From NCBI GenBank assembly GCA_003476465.1, contig DMUE01000083.1, positions 1 through 5,872 on the forward strand: a stretch of DNA of 5,872 nucleotides, in the 5' to 3' direction. The position numbers and the translations under genes are program-made. Shown here in pieces: positions 1 to 5,872 of the stretch. A model generated the notes under the pieces. That model searched no databases. It saw only the letters and a program-made list of their open reading frames with translations, and was not told where the DNA came from. The number at the start of each line of letters is the position of its first letter. Position 1 is the stretch's first letter. The DNA is from Microbacterium sp. GTDB taxonomy: Bacteria > Actinomycetota > Actinomycetes > Actinomycetales > Microbacteriaceae.

Positions 1-2088
1 CTCGAGAAGCGCGGTTCGAGCTTTCACTGGGGAGACGAACCGCGGAAGAAGGACGAGCTCGTCGAGGTGTCGAAGACGCCGACGGATGGCCGGATCGTCG
101 TCGTGCAGCAGGCGCTGCGAGCCGGCGCGACCGTGCCCGAGATGTTCGAGGCGACGGGCATCGACCCCTGGTTTCTCGACCAGATCCTGCTCATAAACGA
201 GGTCGCAGACACCCTGCGCGACGCGTCCGAACTGGACGCCGCGACCCTCGTTTTCGCGAAGCAGCACGGCTTTTCGGACGGGCAGATCGCGCAGCTGCGG
301 GGCCTGTCGGAGGAGGAGGTCCGCGGCATCCGCCACAGCCTCTCGATCCGGCCCGTCTACAAGACCGTCGACACCTGCGCGGGGGAGTTCCCGGCGCTCA
401 CGCCGTACCACTACTCCAGCTACGACTTCGAGACCGAGGTCACGCCCTCCGACCGCCAGAAGGTCGTGATCATCGGATCGGGCCCCAACCGCATCGGACA
501 GGGCGTCGAGTTCGACTACTCGTGCGTGCACGCGTCGTTCGCCCTGTCGGACGCGGGTTACGAGACCGTCATGGTCAACTGCAACCCCGAGACGGTCTCG
601 ACCGACTACGACACCTCAGATCGGCTGTACTTCGAGCCGCTGACACTCGAGGACGTGCTCGAGGTGCTGCACGCCGAGTCCGCATCGGGGGAAATCTTCG
701 GCGTCGTCTGCCAGCTCGGCGGACAGACGCCGCTGGGGCTGGCGAAGGGCATCGAGGAGGCGGGCTACCGCATCCTCGGCACGAGCCCGGCCGCCATCGA
801 CCTTGCCGAGGAGCGCCAGCTGTTCAGCGAGATCCTCGACACCGCGGGTCTCGTGGCACCGCGCCACGGCACCGCGACGGATGCCGGGGGCGCTGTCGCC
901 GTCGCCGAGGACATCGGTTACCCTGTGCTGGTTCGCCCCAGCTTCGTGCTGGGCGGTCGCGGTATGGAGATCGTGTACGACACCCCGAGCCTGCGCGACT
1001 ATTTCGTGCGGACTGCGGGTGAGGTCATCATCGGACCCGGTATGCCGCTGCTGGTCGACCGCTTCCTGGACGATGCGGTCGAGATCGATGTCGATGCGCT
1101 CTACGACGGCACCGAGCTGTACATCGGCGGCGTCATGGAGCACATCGAAGAGGCGGGCATCCACTCCGGCGACTCGGCGTGCACTCTTCCGCCCATTTCG
1201 CTCGGTCGCTCTGAGATCGACCGCGTTCGTGGTGCGACACTCGCGATCGCCCAGGGCATCGGCGTCCGCGGGCTCCTGAACGTCCAATTCGCGATCAGCG
1301 CCGGGATCCTCTACGTCATCGAGGCGAACCCGCGTGCCAGCCGCACCGTGCCGTTCGTGTCGAAGGCGCTCGGGATCCCGCTGGCCAAGGCGGCGGCTCG
1401 CGTGATGTCCGGAACGACGATCGACGAATTGAAGACCGAGGGCCTGCTGCCCGCGTCGGACGGTTCGCGGGTTCCGCTGGACTCCCCCGTCTCGGTCAAA
1501 GAAGCCGTGCTGCCCTTCAAGCGGTTCCGCACGAAGGACGGGCAGACGGTCGACTCGGTACTCGGCCCTGAGATGCGCTCGACCGGTGAGGTCATGGGCA
1601 TCGACAAGGACTTCCCGACCGCGTTCGCCAAGAGCCAGGCCGCCGCATACGGCGGCATGCCCCTGTCGGGCAGGGTCTTCATCTCGGTTGCCGACTCGGA
1701 CAAGCGCGCGGTGATCCTCCCGGCGCATCGCCTGCAGGAACTCGGATTCGCCATCGTCGCGACCGAGGGCACCGGAGAGATCCTCGCCCGCAACGGCATC
1801 GACGTCCGGATCGTCAAGAAGTACAGCGAGACGCAGGCCTCCGGCGAGGCGAACGTCGTGGACCTGATCAACGCGGGCGAGATCGACATGATCGTCAACA
1901 CCCCGAGCGGCCGGTCGGCGCGGGCGGACGGGTACGAGATCCGCGCCGCCGCGGTGGCCGCCGACAAGGCGTTGTTCACGACGATAGCCGTGCTCGGCGC
2001 TGCCGTCAGCGCCATGGGCGCCGTGCGGCAGGGCTTCGACGTCAGGAGCCTGCAGGAGTATGCCCAGGATCGGGCGGCACGCGCGTGA
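1..2088 (+). CDS. carB: Carbamoyl-phosphate synthase large subunit, 3' part (5' end outside window)
   Basis: This is the C-terminal 695 residues of CarB. The frame is open from base 1, so the gene starts upstream, and the internal GTG at 67 is not its start. CarB uses ammonia released by the CarA glutaminase, bicarbonate and two ATP to make cytosolic carbamoyl phosphate for pyrimidines and arginine. Numbering residues from base 1, the fragment opens in the end of the first synthetase half ([11 protein letters not shown]) and continues through the helical oligomerisation domain to about residue 145. The second pre-ATP-grasp loop is at 159-173 ([15 protein letters not shown]). The second ATP-grasp domain carries [12 protein letters not shown] (about 311-322), [15 protein letters not shown] (379-393) and [13 protein letters not shown] (440-452). 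An MGS-like allosteric domain runs from about 558 to the end, with [16 protein letters not shown] at 633-648. Full-length bacterial CarB is about 1,070-1,110 residues, so roughly 400 are missing at the window edge. The stop overlaps the pyrF start (GTGA). The family call is certain; no broken motifs were seen. Confidence 0.98.
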   Translation, partial: LEKRGSSFHWGDEPRKKDELVEVSKTPTDGRIVVVQQALRAGATVPEMFEATGIDPWFLDQILLINEVADTLRDASELDAATLVFAKQHGFSDGQIAQLRGLSEEEVRGIRHSLSIRPVYKTVDTCAGEFPALTPYHYSSYDFETEVTPSDRQKVVIIGSGPNRIGQGVEFDYSCVHASFALSDAGYETVMVNCNPETVSTDYDTSDRLYFEPLTLEDVLEVLHAESASGEIFGVVCQLGGQTPLGLAKGIEEAGYRILGTSPAAIDLAEERQLFSEILDTAGLVAPRHGTATDAGGAVAVAEDIGYPVLVRPSFVLGGRGMEIVYDTPSLRDYFVRTAGEVIIGPGMPLLVDRFLDDAVEIDVDALYDGTELYIGGVMEHIEEAGIHSGDSACTLPPISLGRSEIDRVRGATLAIAQGIGVRGLLNVQFAISAGILYVIEANPRASRTVPFVSKALGIPLAKAAARVMSGTTIDELKTEGLLPASDGSRVPLDSPVSVKEAVLPFKRFRTKDGQTVDSVLGPEMRSTGEVMGIDKDFPTAFAKSQAAAYGGMPLSGRVFISVADSDKRAVILPAHRLQELGFAIVATEGTGEILARNGIDVRIVKKYSETQASGEANVVDLINAGEIDMIVNTPSGRSARADGYEIRAAAVAADKALFTTIAVLGAAVSAMGAVRQGFDVRSLQEYAQDRAARA

Positions 2089-2945
2089 ACGCGTCGCCGG
2101 TGACGTTCGGGGACCGCATCCGGGCGGCCTTCGACACGCGCGGGCGATTGTGTGTCGGCATCGATCCGCATGACGCGCTGCTCGATCAGTGGGGGCTGGA
2201 TGTCACGGCCGGCGGCGTGCGGACCTTCGGCCTGCGCGTCGTCGAGGCCGCGGCCGGCCATTGCGCCATCGTCAAGGCGCAGGTGTCGTTCTTCGAGCGG
2301 TTCGGTTCCGCCGGATTCGGAGCGCTGGAGGAGATTCTGGCCGCCGCGCGGGCGGCGGGAATCATCGTGATCGCTGACGCCAAACGCGGTGACATCGGCT
2401 CGACGATGGATGCCTACGCGCAGGCGTGGCTCGCACCGGGATCGCCCCTCGAAGCCGACGCGGTGACGCTCAGTCCCTACCTCGGCGTCGGTGCCCTCCA
2501 GGACACGCTGCGCTATGCCGTGTCGCAGGGCAAGGGCGCCTTCGTCCTCGCGGCGACGAGCAATCCCGAAGCATCCGGTCTGCAGAAGGCCCGGGTATCC
2601 GGGGGATCGACGGTCGCCGGTTCGGTCGCCGCCGCCGTGACCGCTTTCAACGCCGAGACGACGCCGGCGGGCTCGTGGGGAAGCATCGGTCTCGTGATCG
2701 GTGCGACAGTGGATCCCACCGACCGAGGTCTGCCCGGTTTCCTCGATCCGATCGCGCCGATCCTCGCGCCCGGTTTCGGGCATCAGGGAGCACGGTCGGA
2801 GGATCGTGAGACGATCTTCGGGCGCCTCGCTGCAGCGGTGATCGTGGCGGAGAGCCGCAGCATCCTGGCGGCGGGACCACACCGCACCGCCTTGGCGCGC
2901 GCGATGGATGACAGGCAAAGCACGGAGGGGATGATCGGTGACTGA
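2085..2945 (+). CDS. pyrF: Orotidine 5'-phosphate decarboxylase (Mycobacterium/Myxococcus-type)
   Basis: PyrF decarboxylates OMP to UMP, the last step of de novo UMP synthesis, in the cytosol. The 286-residue product has the catalytic charged network of the family in [18 protein letters not shown]98, K100 and D103 form the DxKxxD motif. It also has the N-terminal strand LCVGIDPH (22-29), a conserved Lys at 64 (VKAQVSFFE), TLSPYLG (128-134) and the C-terminal phosphate-binding [10 protein letters not shown] (227-236). Length and motif style fit the longer OMP decarboxylase subgroup found in mycobacteria and myxobacteria, rather than the roughly 240-residue E. coli form. The GTG at 2085 was chosen because it overlaps the carB stop as GTGA. 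No good Shine-Dalgarno sequence precedes it (only AGGAT at 2066-2070), so translation is probably coupled to carB. A second in-frame GTG at 2100 is possible. The 3' end overlaps the next gene by 8 bases. Confidence 0.97.
   Translation: MNASPVTFGDRIRAAFDTRGRLCVGIDPHDALLDQWGLDVTAGGVRTFGLRVVEAAAGHCAIVKAQVSFFERFGSAGFGALEEILAAARAAGIIVIADAKRGDIGSTMDAYAQAWLAPGSPLEADAVTLSPYLGVGALQDTLRYAVSQGKGAFVLAATSNPEASGLQKARVSGGSTVAGSVAAAVTAFNAETTPAGSWGSIGLVIGATVDPTDRGLPGFLDPIAPILAPGFGHQGARSEDRETIFGRLAAAVIVAESRSILAAGPHRTALARAMDDRQSTEGMIGD
2924..2928 (+). promoter_or_regulatory. Ribosome binding site for the mIHF-Gmk gene
   Basis: GGAGG lies inside the end of pyrF, nine bases before the GTG at 2938. It supports that GTG as the true start, and therefore supports the full N-terminal mIHF-like domain being translated with guanylate kinase. 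Confidence 0.75.
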
Positions 2946-3873
2946 GCCGACAGGGGACGTGGAAAGCGCAGGCGGGCGACGAGGGGGCACACCGCCGGAC
3001 GTGGATCGCGCGGCAGCATCGCGCCTGGCGATTGCGGCGCGCCGCGAACGCGCGGCGCTGAAGCGCGACGTCACGACCCGGGTGATCACGCCCCAAGAGC
3101 TGCTCCGTCGCGCATGGGCGTCGCCCGATTCCGCCGCCGCGGCCATGCGAGTCCCCGACTTCCTCACCTGCATCCCCGCGATCGGGGAGGGCAAGCGCGA
3201 CAAGATCCTCGCCCAGCTCGGCATCTCGCCGGTGAAGCGGTTGGGCGGCCTCGGTATCCGCCAGCGGAAAGATCTGCGTGCGTTTCTGGACGAGCGCCTG
3301 CCCGAACCCCGACCCCGGCCCGGTCGGAGCCGCCTCATCGTGCTCGCCGGCCCGACGGCCGTCGGCAAGGGCACGGTCGCTGCCCACATCGCCGAACACC
3401 ACCCCGAGATCCTGCTCTCGGTCTCGGCGACCACGCGCCCGCCCCGCCCCGGCGAAGAGGAAGGCCGGCACTACTTCTTCGTCGACGACGCGGAGTTCGA
3501 TCGCATGGTCGGCGCGGGCGAGCTTCTCGAGCACGCGACGGTCCACAACCGCTACCGGTACGGCACCCCGCGCGAACCCATCGAACGCGCCCTGAACGAG
3601 GGTCGGACCGTTTTGCTCGAGATCGATCTGCAGGGCGCGCGACAGGTGCGCCAGAGCATGCCCGACGCGATGCTCGTGTTCCTGCTGCCGCCGAGTTGGG
3701 ATGAGCTGATCAACCGGCTCGTCGGCAGGGGCACCGAGATCGCCGAGGAGCGTGCCCATCGATTGAAGACCGCAAAGGGCGAGCTCGCGGCGCAACGGGA
3801 ATTCGACTATCTCGTGGTGAACGAGGACGTCGCGGCTGCCGCAGAAGAGGTCGCGGCGCTCGCTCGCACGTAG
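2938..3873 (+). CDS. gmk: Guanylate kinase with N-terminal mIHF-like DNA-binding domain
   Basis: The 311-residue protein has two parts. Residues about 131-309 are guanylate kinase (GMP + ATP to GDP + ADP, cytosolic). They contain the P-loop GPTAVGKGT (138-146), the GMP-binding segment SVSATTRPPRPGE (161-173) with GRHYFF (176-181), YRYGTP (206-211), LLEIDLQGARQV (226-237) and a lid region around GRGTEIAEERAHRL (263-276). Ordinary bacterial Gmk is about 200 residues. Residues about 22-118 resemble mycobacterial integration host factor: AIAARRERAALK (31-42), a helix-hairpin-helix IPAIGEGKRDKILAQLGIS (79-97) and KRLGGLGIRQRKDL (100-113), which closely recalls RRLRGLGDRQRK of mIHF. A Pro/Arg-rich linker (121-131) joins the domains. 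The GTG start at 2938 has GGAGG at good spacing and overlaps pyrF. In Mycobacterium, mihF and gmk are separate neighbours, so this is a natural fusion in the same operon position. I infer a nucleoid role for the N-terminal domain from that similarity; the kinase call is firm. Confidence 0.96.
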   Translation: MTEPTGDVESAGGRRGGTPPDVDRAAASRLAIAARRERAALKRDVTTRVITPQELLRRAWASPDSAAAAMRVPDFLTCIPAIGEGKRDKILAQLGISPVKRLGGLGIRQRKDLRAFLDERLPEPRPRPGRSRLIVLAGPTAVGKGTVAAHIAEHHPEILLSVSATTRPPRPGEEEGRHYFFVDDAEFDRMVGAGELLEHATVHNRYRYGTPREPIERALNEGRTVLLEIDLQGARQVRQSMPDAMLVFLLPPSWDELINRLVGRGTEIAEERAHRLKTAKGELAAQREFDYLVVNEDVAAAAEEVAALART

Positions 3874-3937
3874 CCGGTCCCGCCTCGCGTGCGTATTCGG
3901 ATCACATAGCAGCCGAAGGCACTCCGTTTCGCAAAGT

Positions 3938-3943
3938 TACGAT
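3938..3943 (+). promoter_or_regulatory. Candidate -10 element for the ssuBA operon
   Basis: TACGAT fits the TANNNT pattern of actinobacterial housekeeping -10 elements and sits in the lower-GC gap before ssuB. With usual spacing, transcription would start near 3949-3951, giving a leader of roughly 34 bases. No recognisable -35 hexamer lies 16-19 bases upstream (that stretch reads GAAGGC or similar), so the promoter may depend on an activator or on the -10 alone. Confidence 0.4.
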
Positions 3944-3958
3944 CGAATGTGTCATTCG
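3944..3958 (+). repeat. Perfect inverted repeat, candidate operator before ssuB
   Basis: CGAATG-TGT-CATTCG is a perfect 6-base inverted repeat around a 3-base centre. It abuts the candidate -10 element (3938-3943) and covers the expected transcription start. That placement suits a dimeric repressor site. The regulator is not identifiable from the sequence. As RNA it could also form a small 6-bp hairpin with a 3-base loop at the 5' end of the message. A 12-base perfect match of this kind can also occur by chance. Confidence 0.4.
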
Positions 3959-3979
3959 TGGCGGGGGCCACGACGATGA
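3947..3979 (+). CDS. Possible ten-codon leader peptide (MCHSWRGPRR)
   Basis: A short ATG frame encodes MCHSWRGPRR and stops with TGA at 3977-3979, four bases before the ssuB GTG. The second residue is Cys. Actinobacteria are known to place short, often leaderless, Cys-containing upstream frames before sulfur-assimilation genes, where cysteine supply tunes ribosome progress. Here the candidate -10 would put the transcript start at or just past the ATG rather than comfortably before it, there is only one Cys, and no Shine-Dalgarno sequence is seen. The frame is therefore a weak candidate that could easily be chance. If real, it would couple translation into ssuB, which lacks a good ribosome binding site of its own. 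Confidence 0.2.
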   Translation: MCHSWRGPRR

Positions 3980-3983
3980 AGAC

Positions 3984-4844
3984 GTGTCCGCATCCGTTCT
4001 CGACGTTCCCGACGTCCGCACCGCCGGCTCTGTGTCGCACGCCGACGGCGTGCACCTCGACCGCGTCTCGCGGACCTTCTCGACGGCGCGTGGCTCGCGT
4101 GGCGTGCTCCGCGATGTGAACCTCGAGGTACCCTCCGGCGAGGTCGTCGCCGTCGTCGGACCCTCGGGATGCGGCAAATCGACCCTGCTGCGACTGCTCG
4201 GCGGGCTCGACAAGCCGACGACCGGTTCGATCAGCGTGGGTGGTACCGCGGTGACGGACACCGATGCCCGCACAGCCGTGGCCTTTCAGGAGCCCCGGCT
4301 GCTCGGCTGGCGCACCCTGGCGGAGAACGTTGCGCTGGGACTGCCCCGCTGTTCGCGCGGTAGCCGCTCGCATCAGGGTCGCGCGCGAGTGCAGGAGTTG
4401 CTTCACCTGGTGGGGCTCTCGCACGCCTCCGAGCAGAAGCCGCGGGAGGTATCGGGCGGCATGGCACAGCGCGCATCGCTCGCCCGCGCCCTGGCCCGAA
4501 ACCCCGAGGTGCTCCTGCTGGATGAGCCGTTCGGCGCCCTCGACGCGCTGACCCGGCTCCGGATGCAGGAACTGCTCCTCGACATACACGCGGCCCAGCC
4601 GACCACCGTCGTCCTCGTGACGCACGACGTGGAAGAGGCGCTGTTCCTCGCCGATCGTGTTCTGCTGCTCCGCTCACTCGATGCCGACGAATCCGTCGGT
4701 TCCATCGCGCGCGAGATCGCCGTCCCGGGGCAGCGCCCTCGCGACCGCGCCGACCACGCGCTCACAGAGTTGCGCTCCGAACTCCTCCAGGGGCTCGGCG
4801 TCGACACCCATCACCGCACCAACCCCTCCGAGGAGACCCGATGA
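3984..4844 (+). CDS. ssuB: ABC transporter ATPase, SsuB family (aliphatic sulfonate import)
   Basis: This 286-residue cytosolic ATPase powers an importer of the sulfonate/nitrate/taurine family. All ABC motifs are intact: Walker A GPSGCGKST (59-67), Q-loop FQEPRLLGW (101-109, Q102), signature VSGGMAQR (156-163), Walker B VLLLDEP (176-182), D-loop GALD (184-187) and switch His214 in VTHD. The FQEPRLL segment and the C-terminal IAVPGQRPRDR...LTELRSELLQGL (about 246-271) resemble SsuB more than generic ATPases; the usual PW after RLL is GW here. The start is uncertain. GTG 3984 has no clear Shine-Dalgarno sequence (only GGGGG at 3963-3967, too far away), and in-frame GTGs at 4032 (residue 17) and 4050 (residue 23) would also leave a complete ABC domain. 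The 3' end overlaps the binding-protein gene as ATGA. No permease is visible here, so substrate is inferred from family likeness only; taurine or another organosulfur compound is possible. Confidence 0.9.
   Translation: MSASVLDVPDVRTAGSVSHADGVHLDRVSRTFSTARGSRGVLRDVNLEVPSGEVVAVVGPSGCGKSTLLRLLGGLDKPTTGSISVGGTAVTDTDARTAVAFQEPRLLGWRTLAENVALGLPRCSRGSRSHQGRARVQELLHLVGLSHASEQKPREVSGGMAQRASLARALARNPEVLLLDEPFGALDALTRLRMQELLLDIHAAQPTTVVLVTHDVEEALFLADRVLLLRSLDADESVGSIAREIAVPGQRPRDRADHALTELRSELLQGLGVDTHHRTNPSEETR
4831..4835 (+). promoter_or_regulatory. Ribosome binding site for the ssuA-like gene
   Basis: AGGAG lies five bases before the ATG at 4841, inside the last codons of ssuB. It fixes this ATG as the start and fits the signal peptide that follows. 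Confidence 0.75.
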
Positions 4845-5872
4845 GCACCACCATCCGCCGCACCCTGCCCGCGATCGTCGTGGCGGGCGCGATGATGATG
4901 TTCGCCACCGGGTGCGCCGGGGGCGAAAACGCCGCTACGTCCGGCGCGGAAGCCTCGAGCGAAGCCCAGGAATGGTCGACCGACACGCTGTCGATCGACT
5001 TCGCGACCTACAACCCGCTGAGCCTGATCATCAAGGAGCAGCGACTTCTCGAAGAGGCACTCGGCGACAGCGTCACGGTCGAATGGGTGCAGTCCGCCGG
5101 TTCGAACAAGGCGAACGAGTTCCTGCGCGCGGGCTCGATCGACGTCGGCTCCACCGCCGGATCGGCCGCGCTCCTGGCCCGCGCCAACGGATCGCCCATC
5201 CAGGTCATCGACATATATTCGCAGCCGGAGTGGTCGGCGATCGTCGTGCCCGCGGACAGCGACATAACCTCCGTTGCAGACCTCGCGGGCGAGTCCGTGG
5301 CCGCGACCGCGGGCACCGACCCCTACTTCTTCCTGCTTCAGGCGCTCGAAGCCGAGGGGCTGTCGATCGACGACGTCCAGGTGCAGAACCTGCAGCACGC
5401 CGACGGCCGCGCTGCCCTCGACGCGGGCTCGGTGGATGCGTGGGCGGGACTCGACCCGATCATGGCCGCCGCCGAGGTCGAGTCCGGCGCTCGGCTGATC
5501 TATCGCAACGTCGACTTCAATTCCTACGGGTTCCTCAACGCGACCGAGGACTTCCTGACGGACCACGCCGATGTCGCACAGGTCGTCGTCGACGCCTACG
5601 AGCAAGCCCGCGCTTGGGCACTGGATAACCCGGAGGAGACCGCGGCCCTGCTCGCCGAGGTCGCGGGCATCGACCCGCAAGTGGCTAACACGGTCATCCA
5701 GGAGCGCTCCAACCTCGATGTGAGCGGGGTGCCGGGGCAGGCTCAGCTCGCCGTGCTCGAGGTCATAGCACCCGTACTGGTGGCCTCCGACGCCGTGCAG
5801 GGAGGCAAGGCGGACGTCGATCGCGCCCTCGGCACCATCGTGAACGCGACGTTCGCCGAGAAGGCGACCGAG
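4841..5872 (+). CDS. ssuA: Sulfonate ABC transporter substrate-binding lipoprotein, SsuA-like (3' end outside window)
   Basis: The frame is open to the window edge, giving 344 residues. The N-terminus is a lipoprotein signal: RR at 6-7, a hydrophobic stretch at about 8-21, and lipobox ATGC with the lipidated Cys25, so the mature protein should be anchored on the outer face of the membrane. A Gly/Ala/Ser/Glu-rich linker (26-45) follows. The rest looks like a type II periplasmic-binding fold of the SsuA/TauA/NrtA group: TLSIDFATYNPLSLIIKEQRLLEEAL (49-74), the AGSIDVGSTAGSAAL segment (97-111), PEWSAIVVPADSDITSVADLAGESVAATAGTDPYFFL (129-165) and the hinge-proximal AALDAGSVDAWAGLDPIMAAAE (191-212). 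Family members are typically 320-350 residues, so only a few codons are probably missing. The gene overlaps ssuB by 4 bases and has its own AGGAG site; a permease gene is expected next. The substrate is inferred: sulfonates are likeliest, but taurine or a related compound cannot be excluded. Confidence 0.9.
   Translation, partial: MSTTIRRTLPAIVVAGAMMMFATGCAGGENAATSGAEASSEAQEWSTDTLSIDFATYNPLSLIIKEQRLLEEALGDSVTVEWVQSAGSNKANEFLRAGSIDVGSTAGSAALLARANGSPIQVIDIYSQPEWSAIVVPADSDITSVADLAGESVAATAGTDPYFFLLQALEAEGLSIDDVQVQNLQHADGRAALDAGSVDAWAGLDPIMAAAEVESGARLIYRNVDFNSYGFLNATEDFLTDHADVAQVVVDAYEQARAWALDNPEETAALLAEVAGIDPQVANTVIQERSNLDVSGVPGQAQLAVLEVIAPVLVASDAVQGGKADVDRALGTIVNATFAEKATE

Larger units (their letters stand above)
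3874..3983. other. Intergenic regulatory gap between gmk and ssuB
   Basis: This is the only non-coding stretch apart from gene overlaps. It is visibly lower in GC between about 3894 and 3957. It contains the candidate -10 element, the inverted repeat and the mini-ORF listed separately. No hairpin followed by a T-run is present, so transcription from the pyrimidine operon may read into ssuBA or end by a factor-dependent route. No tRNA or other RNA gene was recognised. Confidence 0.7.

Noticed and set aside
67..69. GTG as the start of a 673-residue gene
   Set aside because: The frame is open to base 1 and the upstream residues ([11 protein letters not shown]) are typical CarB sequence, so this is an internal Val codon of a gene cut by the window edge.
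616..1728. Second long - strand frame inside carB
   Set aside because: Low-complexity Arg/Asp/His-rich translation and complete overlap with the conserved CarB ATP-grasp coding sequence.
1311..3434. Very long open frame on the - strand (about 700 codons) across carB, pyrF and gmk
   Set aside because: Its product is Arg/Ser/Ala-rich with no recognisable domain, and it lies antisense to three well-conserved genes. High third-position GC creates such shadow frames.
3865..3893. CGCACG ... CGTGCG inverted repeat spanning the gmk stop, considered as a terminator
   Set aside because: Only a 6-bp stem with a 17-base loop and no following T-run; too weak to call.
3976..3978. ATG eight bases before the ssuB GTG as an alternative ssuB start
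   Set aside because: It is in a different frame from the ABC domain and leads to a short Cys/Pro/Ser-rich frame that ends without similarity to anything recognised.
4657..5628. Overlapping + strand frame through the end of ssuB and most of ssuA
   Set aside because: Arg/Pro-rich translation in the wrong frame; the ATG at 4841 with its ribosome binding site, lipobox and binding-protein motifs explains this DNA.
1..5872. CRISPR arrays, insertion sequences, tRNA/rRNA genes, attachment sites
   Set aside because: No regularly spaced direct repeats, transposase motifs, terminal inverted repeats or RNA-gene signatures were seen on either strand.

Overview
The window is high-GC, densely packed DNA in which every gene lies on the + strand and coding frames show strong G/C bias at third positions. 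The gene content and order (carB, then pyrF, then an mIHF/guanylate kinase gene) are those of the actinobacterial pyrimidine operon. The sequence style (GTG starts, stop/start overlaps, an mIHF-type nucleoid protein domain, a Myxococcus/Mycobacterium-type OMP decarboxylase) points to an actinobacterium, probably Microbacteriaceae such as Microbacterium. That genus guess is an impression, not a measurement.

Region 1 (1-3873) is the 3' part of a translationally coupled nucleotide-biosynthesis operon. carB enters from the left edge and lacks its N-terminal part. It overlaps pyrF by 4 bases, and pyrF overlaps the next gene by 8 bases. Together they make carbamoyl phosphate and complete UMP synthesis. 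The third gene encodes guanylate kinase with an N-terminal domain that closely resembles mycobacterial integration host factor (mIHF). In Mycobacterium these are two adjacent genes, so here they form one fused polypeptide.

Region 2 (3874-3983) is the only real intergenic gap, about 110 bases. It has lower GC than its surroundings and holds the regulatory content of the window. There is a TANNNT-type -10 element, followed immediately by a perfect 6-3-6 inverted repeat. A ten-codon open frame with Cys as its second residue begins inside that repeat and ends four bases before the next gene. No convincing terminator was seen after the guanylate kinase gene.

Region 3 (3984-5872) is the start of a separate ABC importer operon of the SsuB/SsuA (aliphatic sulfonate, or nitrate/taurine-like) family. 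The ATPase gene comes first. The lipoprotein substrate-binding gene overlaps it by 4 bases and runs off the right edge near its expected C-terminus. The permease is not in the window and is presumably downstream. The position right after gmk is where many actinobacteria have rpoZ-coaBC-metK, so this importer may be a lineage-specific insertion.

The window is mostly well-understood housekeeping DNA. The two points most worth following are the mIHF-Gmk fusion and the promoter/palindrome/mini-ORF arrangement ahead of the sulfonate importer. I saw no evidence for a wholly new system.
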